Shown here: positions 53,776-64,000 of the stretch, piece by piece
Layout: each line of letters opens with the position of its first letter
Position numbering within the stretch: the stretch's first letter is position 1
DNA from: Carettochelys insculpta
Lineage: Eukaryota; Chordata; Testudines; Carettochelyidae
DNA length: 64,000 nt
Direction of reading: 5' to 3'
NCBI RefSeq assembly: GCF_033958435.1
Contig: NC_134142.1
Span: 99,705,001-99,769,000 of the forward strand
The notes under the pieces: generated by a model
Told to the model about the DNA's origin: nothing
Databases searched by the model: none
The model's input: the letters and a program-made list of their open reading frames with translations, nothing else
Translations under genes and position numbers: made by a program

Positions 53776-55230
53776 CCCCCACCCACCCGACCAACCCTTT
53801 AAGAGACTGGCATAGTTACAGATTGTTTTGGCTTTTCCATAGTGTCTAACACCTCCAACACTCCTCTCTACCTCCCCTGTCATTTAAGGCTGCTTGTGTT
53901 TGCTGACTGGACTCAGATCTGGCATTCTTCATGATTTGCAGAGGACATGCTCATTTTTCAGTCAGAGCAAGGAGCCTTCCCACTCCACATGCTAGAAATC
54001 CTAAACCAGTGACTGATAAATAGCATTCCCTTTCTCAGGAAGGGATGGGTGCTGCTTCCAGCTTCAGTGGAAGTAGGAAGGGATTACCTGCCCCATATCT
54101 TTAAAGGGCTTTACCTACACTCCCCTGACGCTGGAAGAACTTTGTTGTTTCCTTCCCACACATATGGAAAGATAACAAACAGCTGCAGGCTGCTGCTGGC
54201 CACTGACGAAACGCAGCCACCTCCTGGTTAGAGCATGGGCAGCTGAGCCCTGAGAATGCATTGTGCACTGGGCCCCGGGGAACCTGACTGCAGGTCGGGG
54301 TGTAGTCACAGGTGGGTCTGAGCAGCCCAAGGCTCACACAGTCTGTGCTGGAGCCAGGGAACAGGATGGGGTAGAGAGGCTAACGCTGCCCCACCTGGCA
54401 CTGCTGTTGGTAAGAAGTGTGGGGACACAGCATCTTACCCACTCTACCTGGGTCTCTGTCAGGAGAGCAGAGCTGTTACCAGGGCTGATCCCACTCCGCC
54501 CAGCACTCCGGCTGGGGAGTGGGATTGGGGTTTGGGGGCTTAATCCCTGCCTCCGTCATTGCCAACCCACTCAGAATTGTGCCCCCTTCTGGCTACACCA
54601 CTGCTGCAGGCACTTCAGTGAACACAGCCGGAGAGGTGGGTTCAGCCACAAGGATGAATGCGTAGGAGATGACACAGCACTGTGCTCCCTTGGGGCAGAT
54701 GAAGAGGGTGCTAAGCCCCTATCCAAGGGCTGCTGTAAAACTGACAGGATCAAGGCAGGAACAAAGTCAGAATAGCGTCCCATGCACACCACAGCTTAGC
54801 TGAGGGGCAGAGAGGCTGCCAGCACTCTGGGCTGGAGAGCCATGTGCTTTCCCAGGTCACCAGCTCACACAGAGGCAGGAGGAGAAGGAAGGAGCCAGTT
54901 GGCCCAGCTGTTGCTGAGGTGACTGATCTGGCTCTTCCCAGTGCTAGACAGAGGACTAGTGCCTGAACAGATCAGTCAGCGGGATATGGGGGAGCAGTGG
55001 CATCTGGAGGCATTAAAGGGGCACAGCAGAGAGAGGAAAGCAAGAGGGGGAGTTCGTAAAGGACCAATGGGTGGGAAGCAGATGCAAGTAGTAACCAAAC
55101 ACTGCCTGGCACCCACTCCCACTCACCAGCCACCACTGCTCATAGCATGTGGTCAGGGCCAGCTGGAAGTGGGATAGAAAGGTAGGCCCCTGTTAGCCAA
55201 CAGCCAGCACCAGAGCCAGGGGCTGCGCTG
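53776..55230. other. GC-richer sequence, no gene assigned
   Basis: Contains a 170-codon plus frame (54263-54775) with no recognisable motif. Near 54590-54606 the minus strand reads CAGTGGTGTAGCCAGAAGG, resembling one end of hAT family X, but no partner end was found. Confidence 0.4.
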
Positions 55231-55394
55231 ATGGACCAGAAGGGAGAACAACTGGCCCCAGATGCTGCAGCTTTACCCTGCCACCAGTTTTGCATGCTCA
55301 TCACCATCTTTGACTACTGAATCCCCACTGGTGGATGGGTGGCTAGCAAGCAGTTATATGGCCAGCTGCAGGAGCCACTGGTACAGCTGGGAAA

Positions 55395-55506
55395 GTGGAA
55401 AGAAAATACCAGACACTTTCCCCATTTTTAAGAAAAAGTCAGCAAACCTGAAGGAGGGCTTAAATACAGGATTGTTCCTTTAAAAACCAGACATTTGGTG
55501 ACCTTA
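55395..55506. repeat. Possible hAT fragment related to 5314 element
   Basis: Read on the minus strand, AAGGTCACCAAATGTCTGG followed by AATCCTGTATTTAAGCCC and GGGGAAAGTGTCTGG resembles the start of hAT elements with TAGGGTGACC-type ends. Only one end could be located. Confidence 0.4.
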
Positions 55507-55768
55507 CATTGAAATATTCATGAAGTAATAAATAAAAACAAGGTATTTTCCTTAAGATATGGGATATTTTAAAAACTTTAGGTACTAAATATTTATCATT
55601 ATTCACTTTTTCGGATCATTTAGTGAACTGAGATTTAAAAATAAACAAGTGGTGTCCTTTTATACACACACACCTAAACAGAAAGAGAGAGAAAAAATAT
55701 AAACAATTGGGAGTTGTCAATATTTTAAAGGAAAACTCCAAATACCAGGCAGCCATCCTAGTCACAAG

Positions 55769-56180
55769 GGCTATGTTTACACTACAGAGATCTTTCGAAA
55801 GAAGCCCTTCCGGTAGATCTCTTCAGAAAGAGATTCTTTCAAAAGAGAGCATTTACACACAAAACAGCGGATCAAAGGAGTGATCTGCTCTTTTGAAAGA
55901 GACCGTCCACACAGCCCCTGCTCTTTCGAAAGACCGGGCGAGGGATCAAAAAAATCAGGCCCCATGAGGACTGTTCTTCTGAAAAAAGGGCCCGTTGTCT
56001 TTCGAAAGGAGGCGCTCTTCCTGAAATGGGAAAGGAAGAGTGATTTTGAAAGGAGCACCTCACTCTGTTAATTCACTGTCGAACGAACGCTTTTTGGGTG
56101 TCCTTACTGTGTAGGACCTTTCAAAGAGCCCCCTTCTTTTGAAAAATCTTTTGAAAGAACTAACTAGTATAGACGTAGTC
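55769..56180. mobile_element. Harbinger-type nonautonomous element
   Basis: A 412-bp element with the left end GGCTATGTTTACACTACAGA and the right end TATAGACGTAGTC in inverted relation. Flanks AAG (55766-55768) and CAG (56181-56183) suggest an aged 3-bp duplication. The interior is built from TCTTTCGAAAGA-type palindromic words, shared with the interior ends of the Harbinger at 49088. Confidence 0.7.
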
Positions 56181-56185
56181 CAGAT

Positions 56186-56550
56186 GTCATTCCTAGGTCC
56201 TAAGTACAGATGGGACCACTGTAATAATCTAATCTGACCTTCTGCATGACATAAACCATGAAATATCAGTGACATAATTCCTGTTTGAACTACAGCCTTT
56301 CATAAACACCTTATTTCGATTTTTAAATTGCCAGTGATTAAGAATCCACAGCAGCCCTTGGTAAACTCTTCCTTGTTCTGTGTTAACAGTTTACACCTTG
56401 TTCCTTCTCTGAATTTGTCCAACTTCAAATTCCAGACATTGGATTGTGATTTACCTTTTGCTGGATTGAAAATTGCTCAATCAAATAGTTGTAGGAACTT
56501 CCTCAATGCCTCAGTTCACTCCTTTGTCTTCTCTTTGTTAAGATAAACAC
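56186..56550 (-). mobile_element. Old CR1 LINE 3' remnant
   Basis: The minus-strand sequence corresponds to the 3' end of an old CR1, with ACCAAGGGCTGCTGTGGATT and the terminal AGGTCAGATTAGATTATTAC. It resembles the fragment at 36.3-36.9 kb and is heavily diverged. Confidence 0.7.
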
Positions 56551-56676
56551 ATTGGCTTCCAAGGAATTTTCACTGTAAGCCAGCTCCCACCAAATTCAAA
56601 GCCATAAAAAATGTCTCAGGCTGTAAAATCTGGTCTCCTCTCAAAAGCTGGTCTTTTACTTACTTTTACCCCATAC

Positions 56677-56955
56677 CAGTATTTCTCAAACTGAGGGACC
56701 CCAGCTCAAAAGGTGATGACAGGGCTGTTGTAAGGGGATTGTTGTATTGCCACCCTTATATCTGCTACCTTCAGAGCTGGGAAGCCAGACTGTGAGGGCT
56801 GCTGTTCAGGTACTCAGCTCTGAAAGCAGGGCTACCAAGGACAGCAGTGCAGAAGTGAAGGTCGCCTGATATGGGAAGATCGTCACTTTTGGGGCAAGTC
56901 ATCATATTTATTTTTGCCATTTTAAAATAACTTCATTGGTGAGAAACAGATAGCC
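56677..56955. mobile_element. hAT (Charlie-like) remnant
   Basis: The left end CAGTATTTCTCAAACTGAGG resembles the element at 8859. The right end near 56943 (GGTGAGAAACAG) is a weak inverse. No convincing 8-bp duplication was found, so the boundaries are approximate. Confidence 0.5.
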
Positions 56956-56959
56956 ACTC

Positions 56960-59120
56960 CAGGCTTAACTGTCAACAGCAGTTTAAGAGTTTATTCACCA
57001 ATTTGCAACTTGAAAGTGAAGTAAGTGTATTAACAATTACTCTAACGTAGCCGTGAGATCTGTGAGTAGTATTTTCCCCATCCCACAGAGACAGAACTGT
57101 GGTCCATTTTAAACTAGTCAAAGCCTCTTCATGTGATAGAATGGGGCAAGATTAGATCTCAGGAGTACCTGGATACAGTCCTATATTTTAACAGTTTCAT
57201 TGTTCAAATTGTTTGTCATTGAGACGTGTGGACTCCTGAACAAAAAAAAAAAAGGTTTAACAATGAAAAGTGGCAATGTGGACAGCTCTGTCAGCAGGAG
57301 CTATGGTCCGCTCAACAATGCTATGGTTCCTTGCTAGGTTGGTTTTGCCTTGTCTTTAGGAGAGCTCTCTCCTGGTAGCAAAGAGCAGCTAGAATGCATA
57401 CCTTATAACGGCCTGGCTGTAGTGTCAGTGGCACAGCTCTGCCCTTGTACGTAGTGCAGTAAAGACACTCCATGAGTCCCCATTCTGTCATTTTGCAGTA
57501 TTAGTGCAACTCAAGCCATGCCCCTCATCAGAAGGGACGAGTAATGCATTATGGAAGTACTAGCTTGCCCATCAGACCCTGTACCAGCACTTGTCAGCCC
57601 AGTCTCAAGCACATGACTGGAAATGTCAAGTCAAAAAGCTGAGGTCCCATGGACCCTCATTTTCAATGACATGTAACCATACTCTTAGATCAGCCATTTA
57701 GACATAAAGCTTAGCTTAGTATTTTAATAAGGGATGAAGGAGACTTAGGTACACTGGGTGTCTAACTCCTAAAAAAGCCCAGTCCTAAAACTTTTCCGAC
57801 TACTTAGACAAAGCTGGTGGATTTGGTAGAGCTTAAGATGCAACTAAGATCTACAGTTATAAAATTTCACTATAGAAAATGAACATCCACCTGCTATTTG
57901 TTATTATTTTTTTAAAAATTGTGGTCAGTGCTCATTATAGCATTATCTTACAATGATTTTACTCTTAAATCTTCTGATCCAAAACTCTCCTTTTTCCAGT
58001 AATTACAGAATCTCCTTGCAATAGTACCCGAAGCATGACCATTGAGGTCAGGTCACTTGATTTCCCCTTCATATGTACAAGGTAATTATGTGCCTGCTGT
58101 AGCAGGCAATCAGTTGAGGATGTTATAAAGATAATATTTATCAGGGAGCAAGATTCTCAATCTGACTATAACACATCATGTGTCAGTGGCCTTTAAGACA
58201 TATGATGAACATCATGAATGAGGTGCACAGAACAAATTAGCAGAGACAAGTGCAGGAAGAACTTATCTTGTGAGATTCTGGCAATATTTTTAAGTAGGAA
58301 TTTTAATCAGGAATGTATCTAAAAGGTACATTAAATATTACAGAAATATCCAGCATTTCAAATAACTCATGTTTCACTAGAAGAGCACTATTTACCTCTG
58401 TCAAATCCATCAACCACTGGATATTGCCTAAAGGTCATTCTTGAAACTGTTAACCTCTTAACAGTAGCTAATTATGCCAGTTAATAAGAAAACATGTTGC
58501 TATTATTGTATAAACTGATACTCCAGTACTGTAGATGGTCTGGTCCTCAGTCTATTACATTTTTCACTTAGCACTAATCACTTATATTTTGTTAGAATGA
58601 AATCTCAACCTTTCTTACACTAATGTGTATGGTATTTGAATAGACGTGCTTACCTACTAATTATCCACCAGAGACTCTTCACTAAGCATTTATACTCTAA
58701 ATGGTAAGGTCACAGTAATCTCCATATAAATTTGCAAAAGGAAACAATGTTGACAACAATAAAAAAAATTGCATGTGGCTCTAGTGTTAAATATTTACTT
58801 TGTTCCTACCTGGGCCTAAGTAGAGAATATACAGCTTTCATGGGGTTAGATTTACTGGTGTCTAAAAATCAATGGCCTGAATTTTGCTGTCAGTTTGATG
58901 AGGGAAAATATTGGATAACTGCTGATTTCATTTGAGATCACATCTGACCACAGAATTTGGATCAGTACCACCATGATTTTAAATCTAAGCTTCCAACCTC
59001 TATGAACCTGCAGCCTCGACCCTAGGATCTTTGGGCCACTAATGATCCCACATTACCAGAAGCAGTTTAGGTGGGAGGACCATGGGAGACTGTGTACAGC
59101 AAGAAGTACCACTCAGCAGG
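56960..59120. other. AT-rich sequence, nothing recognised
   Basis: No gene, RNA or transposon could be supported. A poly-A run lies at 57241-57252. Confidence 0.45.
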
Positions 59121-59149
59121 AGATCTTCACAACTCCCTTCTTCTTGGAA

Positions 59150-59585
59150 ATGGAAAAGGTTTAGAAAAGAGAAACACAAATAAATGATCTGGGGTTTGGA
59201 ACAGCTGCCATCTGAGGAGAGATTAATAGAACTGGGACTTTTCAGTTTGGAAAAGAAACAACTAAGAGGGGACATGATAGAAGTCTATAAAATCATGACC
59301 TGTGTGGAGAAAGTAAAGTTATTTACTCCTTCCCATAGCACAAGAACTAGGGGTCACCCAATGAAATTAATGGATAGTAGATTTAAAGCAAACAAATGAA
59401 GTACTTCTTCCCACCATGAACCATCAACCTGCGGAACACCTTGGCAGAAGATGTTATAAAGGGCAAGACTATAACAGGGTTCAAAAAAAAGGTTGATATA
59501 TTAATGGAGGATAGGTCCACGAATGGCTGTTAGCTTTGATGGGCAGGGATGGCTGGACCCCTAACTTGACTGTCCATGATCAAGA
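59150..59585 (+). mobile_element. CR1 LINE 3' remnant
   Basis: Encodes the C-terminal part of CR1 ORF2 ([39 protein letters not shown], then RTRGHPMKLMDSRFKANK). It has stops and frameshifts, then a diverged 3' untranslated region. The tandem octamer terminus is not preserved. Confidence 0.85.
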
Positions 59586-59596
59586 TATAAATGTCT

Positions 59597-59790
59597 TATA
59601 GAATCAGAAGGGACCTCAAGAGGTCATCAAGTCCATTCCTTTTGGCAGGACTAAGCACCCTCCCTGGCAGACTTTTTTTTAATCTAGTTGCCCCAGACTC
59701 TGAAACGGCCTCCTCAAGGACTGAACTCACATCCTGGGTTTATAAGGCTAAAGCTCATACCACTAAGATGTGGCACTGTCTGAGCTGGGC
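59597..59790 (-). mobile_element. tRNA-derived SINE of cryptodiran Cry type
   Basis: The minus strand reads CTTAGTGGTATGAGCTTTAG, CCCAGGATGTGAGTTCAGTC, CTTGAGGAGGCC, TCTGGGGCAAC, then ATGGACTTGATGACCTCTTG and AGGTCCCTTCTGATTCTATA. This is the same layout as the copy at 8428 in the opposite orientation. The GATGACCTCTTGAGGTCCC tail block is the most conserved part. Confidence 0.82.
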
Positions 59791-59791
59791 A

Positions 59792-60750
59792 TTTCCTGGG
59801 ATTTCCTTCCATTTCCTCTTCTATCATAGCTACCTAGTTTTCAAGACAGTTTAGAGATTCATTTCTTCATCATTCTATCCAACTTGAATGTAAAGAGCAC
59901 TACCTACATCCACAGGCCAGTGAAAAATTAAGCGGCTTTCTGGGTTCAAACACTTACTGACAGGCTGGGTCATTAAAAGTCTTCTCACTCTATGACAATA
60001 CTGTATGTTAATGTTTCACAACCTTTCAAAGCTAAGGTCTTCCTTTTGGAGAATGAAATCATTTGTGGCCCATTTACAACATCAATATGCGATATTAAAG
60101 TCCCATGTCTTAACTTATATGTCTCTCACATTCCCAGACAGCCCTTCATCCTCCAGATACCTAGCACTGTTACCACTTTGGCAAATGCTAGTCTAGATCT
60201 TCATTATGTGATATTTTCTCTTCTTGTTTACATGCCTTGAAGAACAGTGACATAGGGCTTTTCTTCCCCGCAACAGTTAACCCAAGTTACCACATTCCAG
60301 TTATTCCATTCAAGTTAGCCTAGCCTGAAGGAGACCAGCAACTCTTGAGTTATGCAGAATGATTAGATTTGCTACACACAGTGATTGGATTAACGTCTGA
60401 TGAATTGTGCTAACTGAGGCTTGTGGCCTGTAGCTGCTCCCCTCCTGCATTATCAGTTCAATGAGCAGCAGCACTGAAGCTTCAACCCACTCCCCTTGAT
60501 AGGTCAGCTAGTTTAGGTCTCATGCTGTTGCTTGAATAGTGTAGTGGCCACTTAATGCCATGGGACAGATCTGGCACATTAGAGGGTACATGCCGGTGAG
60601 GGACAGGTGTCTGTGGGTGCTGTCTAACTATCATGATTTAGGTTTTCTAGGAGGTCTTTTCTAGCTGCTTTCTTTCGATCAAAGGCAAAGATGATTCTTA
60701 CAAGGAAGCCAGTAGGCATTTGGTACATTTGACTGTACCTATCTTAAAGA
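59792..60750. other. No gene or element recognised
   Basis: Ordinary AT-rich sequence. Confidence 0.45.
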
Positions 60751-60758
60751 TTGTAGGG

Positions 60759-61179
60759 CAGTGGTGGGCAACCTGTGGGCCACTGGCCATGTGTGGCCCA
60801 TCGGGGTTCTATATGTAGCCCAGAAGACATTTTGTTTACTGTTGCCCACAGGGTTGCCAGCAACCCCTGGTTTCCAATCAGGTAGGTTTTTCCTAATGGC
60901 ATTTCTAAAGTGACAGGCACATAAAGCAATGGCACATGAAGTGAGGTGTGTGCTGATTGCACACAACATCGACTGCGAGAGCTAGGGTGTCCCTCTGCAT
61001 CCATTCAAAGCACTGCTACAGTTCAATTGCCACACCCTGCAAATTCGGAGTCCATGAGTGCAGTTAGCAAAACTGCACTGCCTTGGGAGATCATTTTGGT
61101 TGCAACAATCTTGCAGTCTACTGAGATGCAGGAAGGCTGCTCATGAGCCCCAATCACTAGCTTAGGTTTCCCATCACTG
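60759..61179. mobile_element. hAT-type nonautonomous element
   Basis: A 421-bp element with ends CAGTGGTGGGCAACCTGTGG and (reverse complement) CAGCAGTGATGGGAAACC-type sequence. Flanking TTGTAGGG (60751-60758) and CTGTAGGG (61180-61187) agree at seven of eight bases, an aged hAT target duplication. Confidence 0.85.
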
Positions 61180-61199
61180 CTGTAGGGTGACATTTGAGA

Positions 61200-61660
61200 G
61201 AGAGGGACCCATTAAGTGAGGAGTTGGAACTCCTAATTCAACCTTAATTTGTACCTTTTGATGGTTTTGGCTTTTACAGATCCTTCAAGTTGTCCAACTT
61301 TTCTTTCTAATCTTGACAGGAAGGGGCCAAGTTTCAGACCCGTAGGTTGGAATACTGACCACTAAAGCAGTTTTGTTTATATCAGGGTATTCAATTTTGT
61401 GAAAGGCATTCTTGATGTTGGTTCCCATTACTGGTGCTGCTTTTGCAATTCAGGCTCCAACTTCTTTCTTGTGGCTTCCCATGCTATTGATAATAGAGCT
61501 GAGATAGGTTAAATCACCAAAAATCTTGGATGAACTGCTGGCTAGAAGAATTTTTGGTTTAACCCCCAATTTGTTTTCAGGCTGACATGTCATTGAGTGT
61601 TCCAGAACTTTAAATACCACAACCAGCTCATTGAGTGATTAGCCAATTAGATTTATGTTG
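61200..61660 (-). pseudogene. LINE ORF2 C-terminal remnant
   Basis: On the minus strand, translations IFGDLTYLSSIINSMGSHKK, GTNIKNAFHKIEYPD and ALVVSIPTYGSETWPL follow the order of the YLGS...DG, AF and LLYGSETW blocks found at the C-terminus of several LINE reverse transcriptases. It is broken by stops. The clade cannot be decided from this fragment. Confidence 0.5.
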
Positions 61661-62226
61661 TGGAAAACTGACATTGGTAAGGATCTTATGATGGAAGTAT
61701 ATGCCTAAAATGAATTTAATTAGTGCCTGGTCAAGCACGGGCCAGTTATCTTGAATTTAAAGCATCATTTAACTTGCACTAGAGATTTTTCAGTGTGGTA
61801 AAGACTTGAGTTATGCCTCAAGCTAAAACTTCAGTGAAGACAAACCCCTAGTAAGCAATGCTCACTTTAAAAGTCTTATCACTGGCATCCTATTTAGCAC
61901 TTATTGAAATGAATGTAGGCTGCTCACACAACAGAGCTATCTGTTCAAGCAACCTGAAATCTTCAGGCAGATGCCTATACCAAGTCACTGCCAAAACACC
62001 CGCCATTAAATCTTATGCCTTACTCTTCCCGCTTTTGCCAAAGCGAGAGTTGCATTAGCATCAGTGTTTGGTACAAGCATTGCTTTAATCTGGATTTAGG
62101 GCTTATCACTGCCTGGAACAAAGGCCACAGACTAAAATCTAGAATGTACTAACCTGCAACTGGTTTAATTTTGTGAGTTTCCAGGTTCATACCATTTCTG
62201 CTCATGATCACTGTTTATACATGTTA
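61661..62226. other. No gene or element recognised
   Basis: AT-rich spacer. Confidence 0.45.
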
Positions 62227-62235
62227 GGCTGGGTA

Positions 62236-62551
62236 CAGGGGAGCTGACAGCCTCACCAGGCCCTTGGGCAAGGTATGTACAGTGGGGGGGAGGAGGGCAG
62301 CACCACACACCTGGAAAGGGTGGGGCCTCAGGCAAAAGGGGCAGTGTGCAGCCAGGGCAGCCAACCCTCACTGCCGCCTGAACTGCAGTGCCCTCCCTCT
62401 GCCCTTAGCACTTCCCGGAGCACAGCACTCCAGTAGCAATTTAAAGGGCCCAGGACTTGGTGCCATCACCACCGTAGATGCAGCGGCTGTGGCCAGGAGC
62501 CCCAGGCCCTTTTGAATTGCTGGGCCCCAGGGCATTTGCCCCCTTTGCCTG
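62236..62551 (+). mobile_element. hAT-type family X element, complete copy
   Basis: A 316-bp element from CAGGGGAGCTGACAGCC to CCCCTTTGCCTG, flanked by GCTGGGTA at 62228-62235 and 62552-62559 (the direct repeat is 10 bp if end bases are counted as flank). The internal block CCCTTTTGAATTGCTGGGCC, CCAGGGCATTTGCCCCC is shared with copies near 11.8, 28.6 and 36.2 kb. Confidence 0.75.
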
Positions 62552-62560
62552 GCTGGGTAC

Positions 62561-63520
62561 TAACACAAGAGGACTCCGTGTTTCTCCAGAATCAACCCAG
62601 CTCTCTACTAAAAGAATTATTTCCAGAAGTGCTGCAACTACTGCTAGCATTAGGGCCACAGGCATGTAGTTTGACTTCCTGGTGCCTCCTCCAGGTTCTT
62701 TCCTCCAGCTACCTGTGTGCCTCCCTCCATTTTCCTTGCTGATTGCTACAATCACCAGCAGTATAGACAAGATCTCCCACACTACTTTGTAAAAGCATTC
62801 ATAGTGGCACAGTTACTGGGGAGCTATGCATCACAGGGAACCCCTACTCAGTTCTTAGTGCCACACACAAGTGAGTCTAACACCAATGTGCACCCAAAGC
62901 ATTTTAGGAGCCCCACTCCCAGTAGCTGATTCTTACTCTCTGTGGTGTGCCCATTCACCATGACAGCAGGTTAACACAAAGGACTTAACACAAAGGTGAA
63001 TCACTGGAGTTAATTCTGTAACGTAGTTGCACTAAAATGAGAGAGAAAAGACAAAAAAAGACAGATTTAATTCATTTAATATAATCATTCATTGTGGAAC
63101 ACAGTGAAGTTAATGAAGAACATGACAATTGGTTTCATAAAAGCAAAAAATAATCACAGTATCACATAATTGGTTTTATTAAAATAAATCAAAGTGGAAG
63201 AAAATTTAGATTGGATTAAATTAATGAAACAGCTATGCAAATTTCAAATGTTTTGGTGCAACACAGAAGAGAGGAAGACTGAGATTATCTGCTTGGTTCT
63301 CTAAAAGAGTAAATTAATGTCTGTGAGCCTGACTGGAAACATTTCAGCACTATCTCATGCAAAGTGGTGGGAATGATTTATTGGCATCTGTGAATGGGTG
63401 CTGAGCTCTCCTCAGTTACAAACTCTTCTCAGATGTGTTGTTTCAAAACCCTCTCTGGATATTTGATTCTGTGGATTGGATCCTGTACCGTTTAAGAGCT
63501 GAATTATGCCTCTGCAGCTA
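62561..63520. other. AT-rich sequence, nothing recognised
   Basis: No gene or transposon could be supported. Confidence 0.45.
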
Positions 63521-63523
63521 TAT

Positions 63524-63780
63524 CTACACAGCAATTAGAATCCCACTGCTGGCCCATGCCAGCTGATTCAGGCTCACGGGGCTCTGGTTGTAGGGCGGTT
63601 TAATTGCAGTGTAGTTTTCCAGGCTCAGGCTAGGTTCTAGAGCCCTGGGAGGTAGGAAGGTCTTAGAGTTTGGACTTCAGCCCAAGTCAGAAGGTATAGA
63701 CTGCAAGAATACAGCCCTGCGAGCCCAGGGCAGCTGATCCAGGCCAGCCACAGATGTCTAAGTGCAGAGTAGACATTCCC
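63524..63780. mobile_element. Foldback DNA transposon
   Basis: The left arm (ATATCTACACAGCAATTAGA, CTGGCCCATGCCAGCTGATT) and right arm (CAGCTGATCCAGGCCAGCC, GCAGAGTAGACATTCCC) are inverted relatives over about 100 bp each, around a centre with AGAGCCCTGGGAGG. This is the structure of long-inverted-repeat elements with GTCTACACTGCAATTA-type ends seen in turtles and birds. Boundaries are approximate and no target duplication was identified. Confidence 0.65.
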
Positions 63781-63785
63781 TGAGA

Positions 63786-63935
63786 TCCTGAATGGATGAC
63801 AGGAGAGGAATCACTTGATGATTACCTGTTTTGTTCAATTTCTCTGGGGTACCTGGCATTGGCCACTGTTGGAAAACAGTATACTGGTCTAGATGGACCT
63901 TTGGTCTGATCCACTAGGGCTGCTTTTAGGTGCTT
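63786..63935 (+). mobile_element. CR1 LINE 3' untranslated fragment
   Basis: ATGGATGACAGGAGAGGAAT, GGGGTACCTGGCATTGGCCA and GGACCTTTGGTCTGATCCA match the 3' region of the CR1 at 19.5-19.7 kb. Coding sequence and the terminal octamers are absent. Confidence 0.85.
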
Positions 63936-64000
63936 ATCCTGGGGTATACTGCAGGAAGAAGGTAATGCAGTTCCTAAGCAGCCATGGCTGAAAGAATTAT

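Noticed and set aside
54263..54775. 170-codon plus-strand frame as a host gene
   Set aside because: No recognisable domain, no supportive splice signals, GC-rich context; likely chance.

Overview
The window is vertebrate nuclear DNA, almost certainly from a cryptodiran turtle. It carries two tRNA-derived SINEs of the cryptodiran Cry type, many CR1 LINEs, Penelope-like elements, a DIRS element, and abundant short PIF/Harbinger and hAT transposons of the kind found in turtle genomes. I see no bacterial or viral genes, no CRISPR array and no rRNA or free tRNA gene. No host gene can be assigned with confidence. Two short exon-like open frames near 3.5-4.2 kb are the only candidates, so most of the window reads as intergenic or intronic DNA filled by transposons.

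Layout: 0-14 kb holds unique AT-rich sequence, a foldback Penelope-like fragment (2.0-3.15 kb), two copies of a roughly 690-bp Harbinger-type element (4.6 and 6.1 kb), hAT elements (5.3 and 8.9 kb), a SINE (8.4 kb) and a short Harbinger-type element (12.5 kb). From 14.0 to 20.3 kb lies one Penelope-like insertion with a 12-bp target duplication. It is interrupted by a full-length CR1 LINE whose two reading frames are both open. From 20.7 to 31 kb there are more short DNA transposons, old LINE fragments and a third copy of the 690-bp element. From 31.9 to 34.8 kb is a second Penelope-like element with an uninterrupted RT plus GIY-YIG frame; a fourth 690-bp element sits in its 3' tail. From 42.07 to 48.18 kb is a complete DIRS-type retrotransposon on the minus strand, with inverted termini and an internal complementary region. 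Its RT/RNase H and tyrosine recombinase frames are open and its gag is broken. From 48.7 to 53.8 kb is a three-level nest: an old CR1, a 2.7-kb Harbinger with Myb/SANT and transposase genes, and a younger antisense CR1. From 54 to 64 kb is mostly unique sequence with scattered hAT, Harbinger, CR1 and SINE pieces.

The genes belong to selfish elements, not to a host pathway. CR1 encodes an esterase-like ORF1 and an endonuclease/RT. The Penelope elements encode RT with a GIY-YIG nuclease. DIRS encodes gag, RT/RNase H and a tyrosine recombinase. The degraded Harbinger shares terminal sequence and a 3-bp target duplication with the short elements, so its family may have mobilised them. Interruptions of one element by another give a clear order of insertion at several loci.
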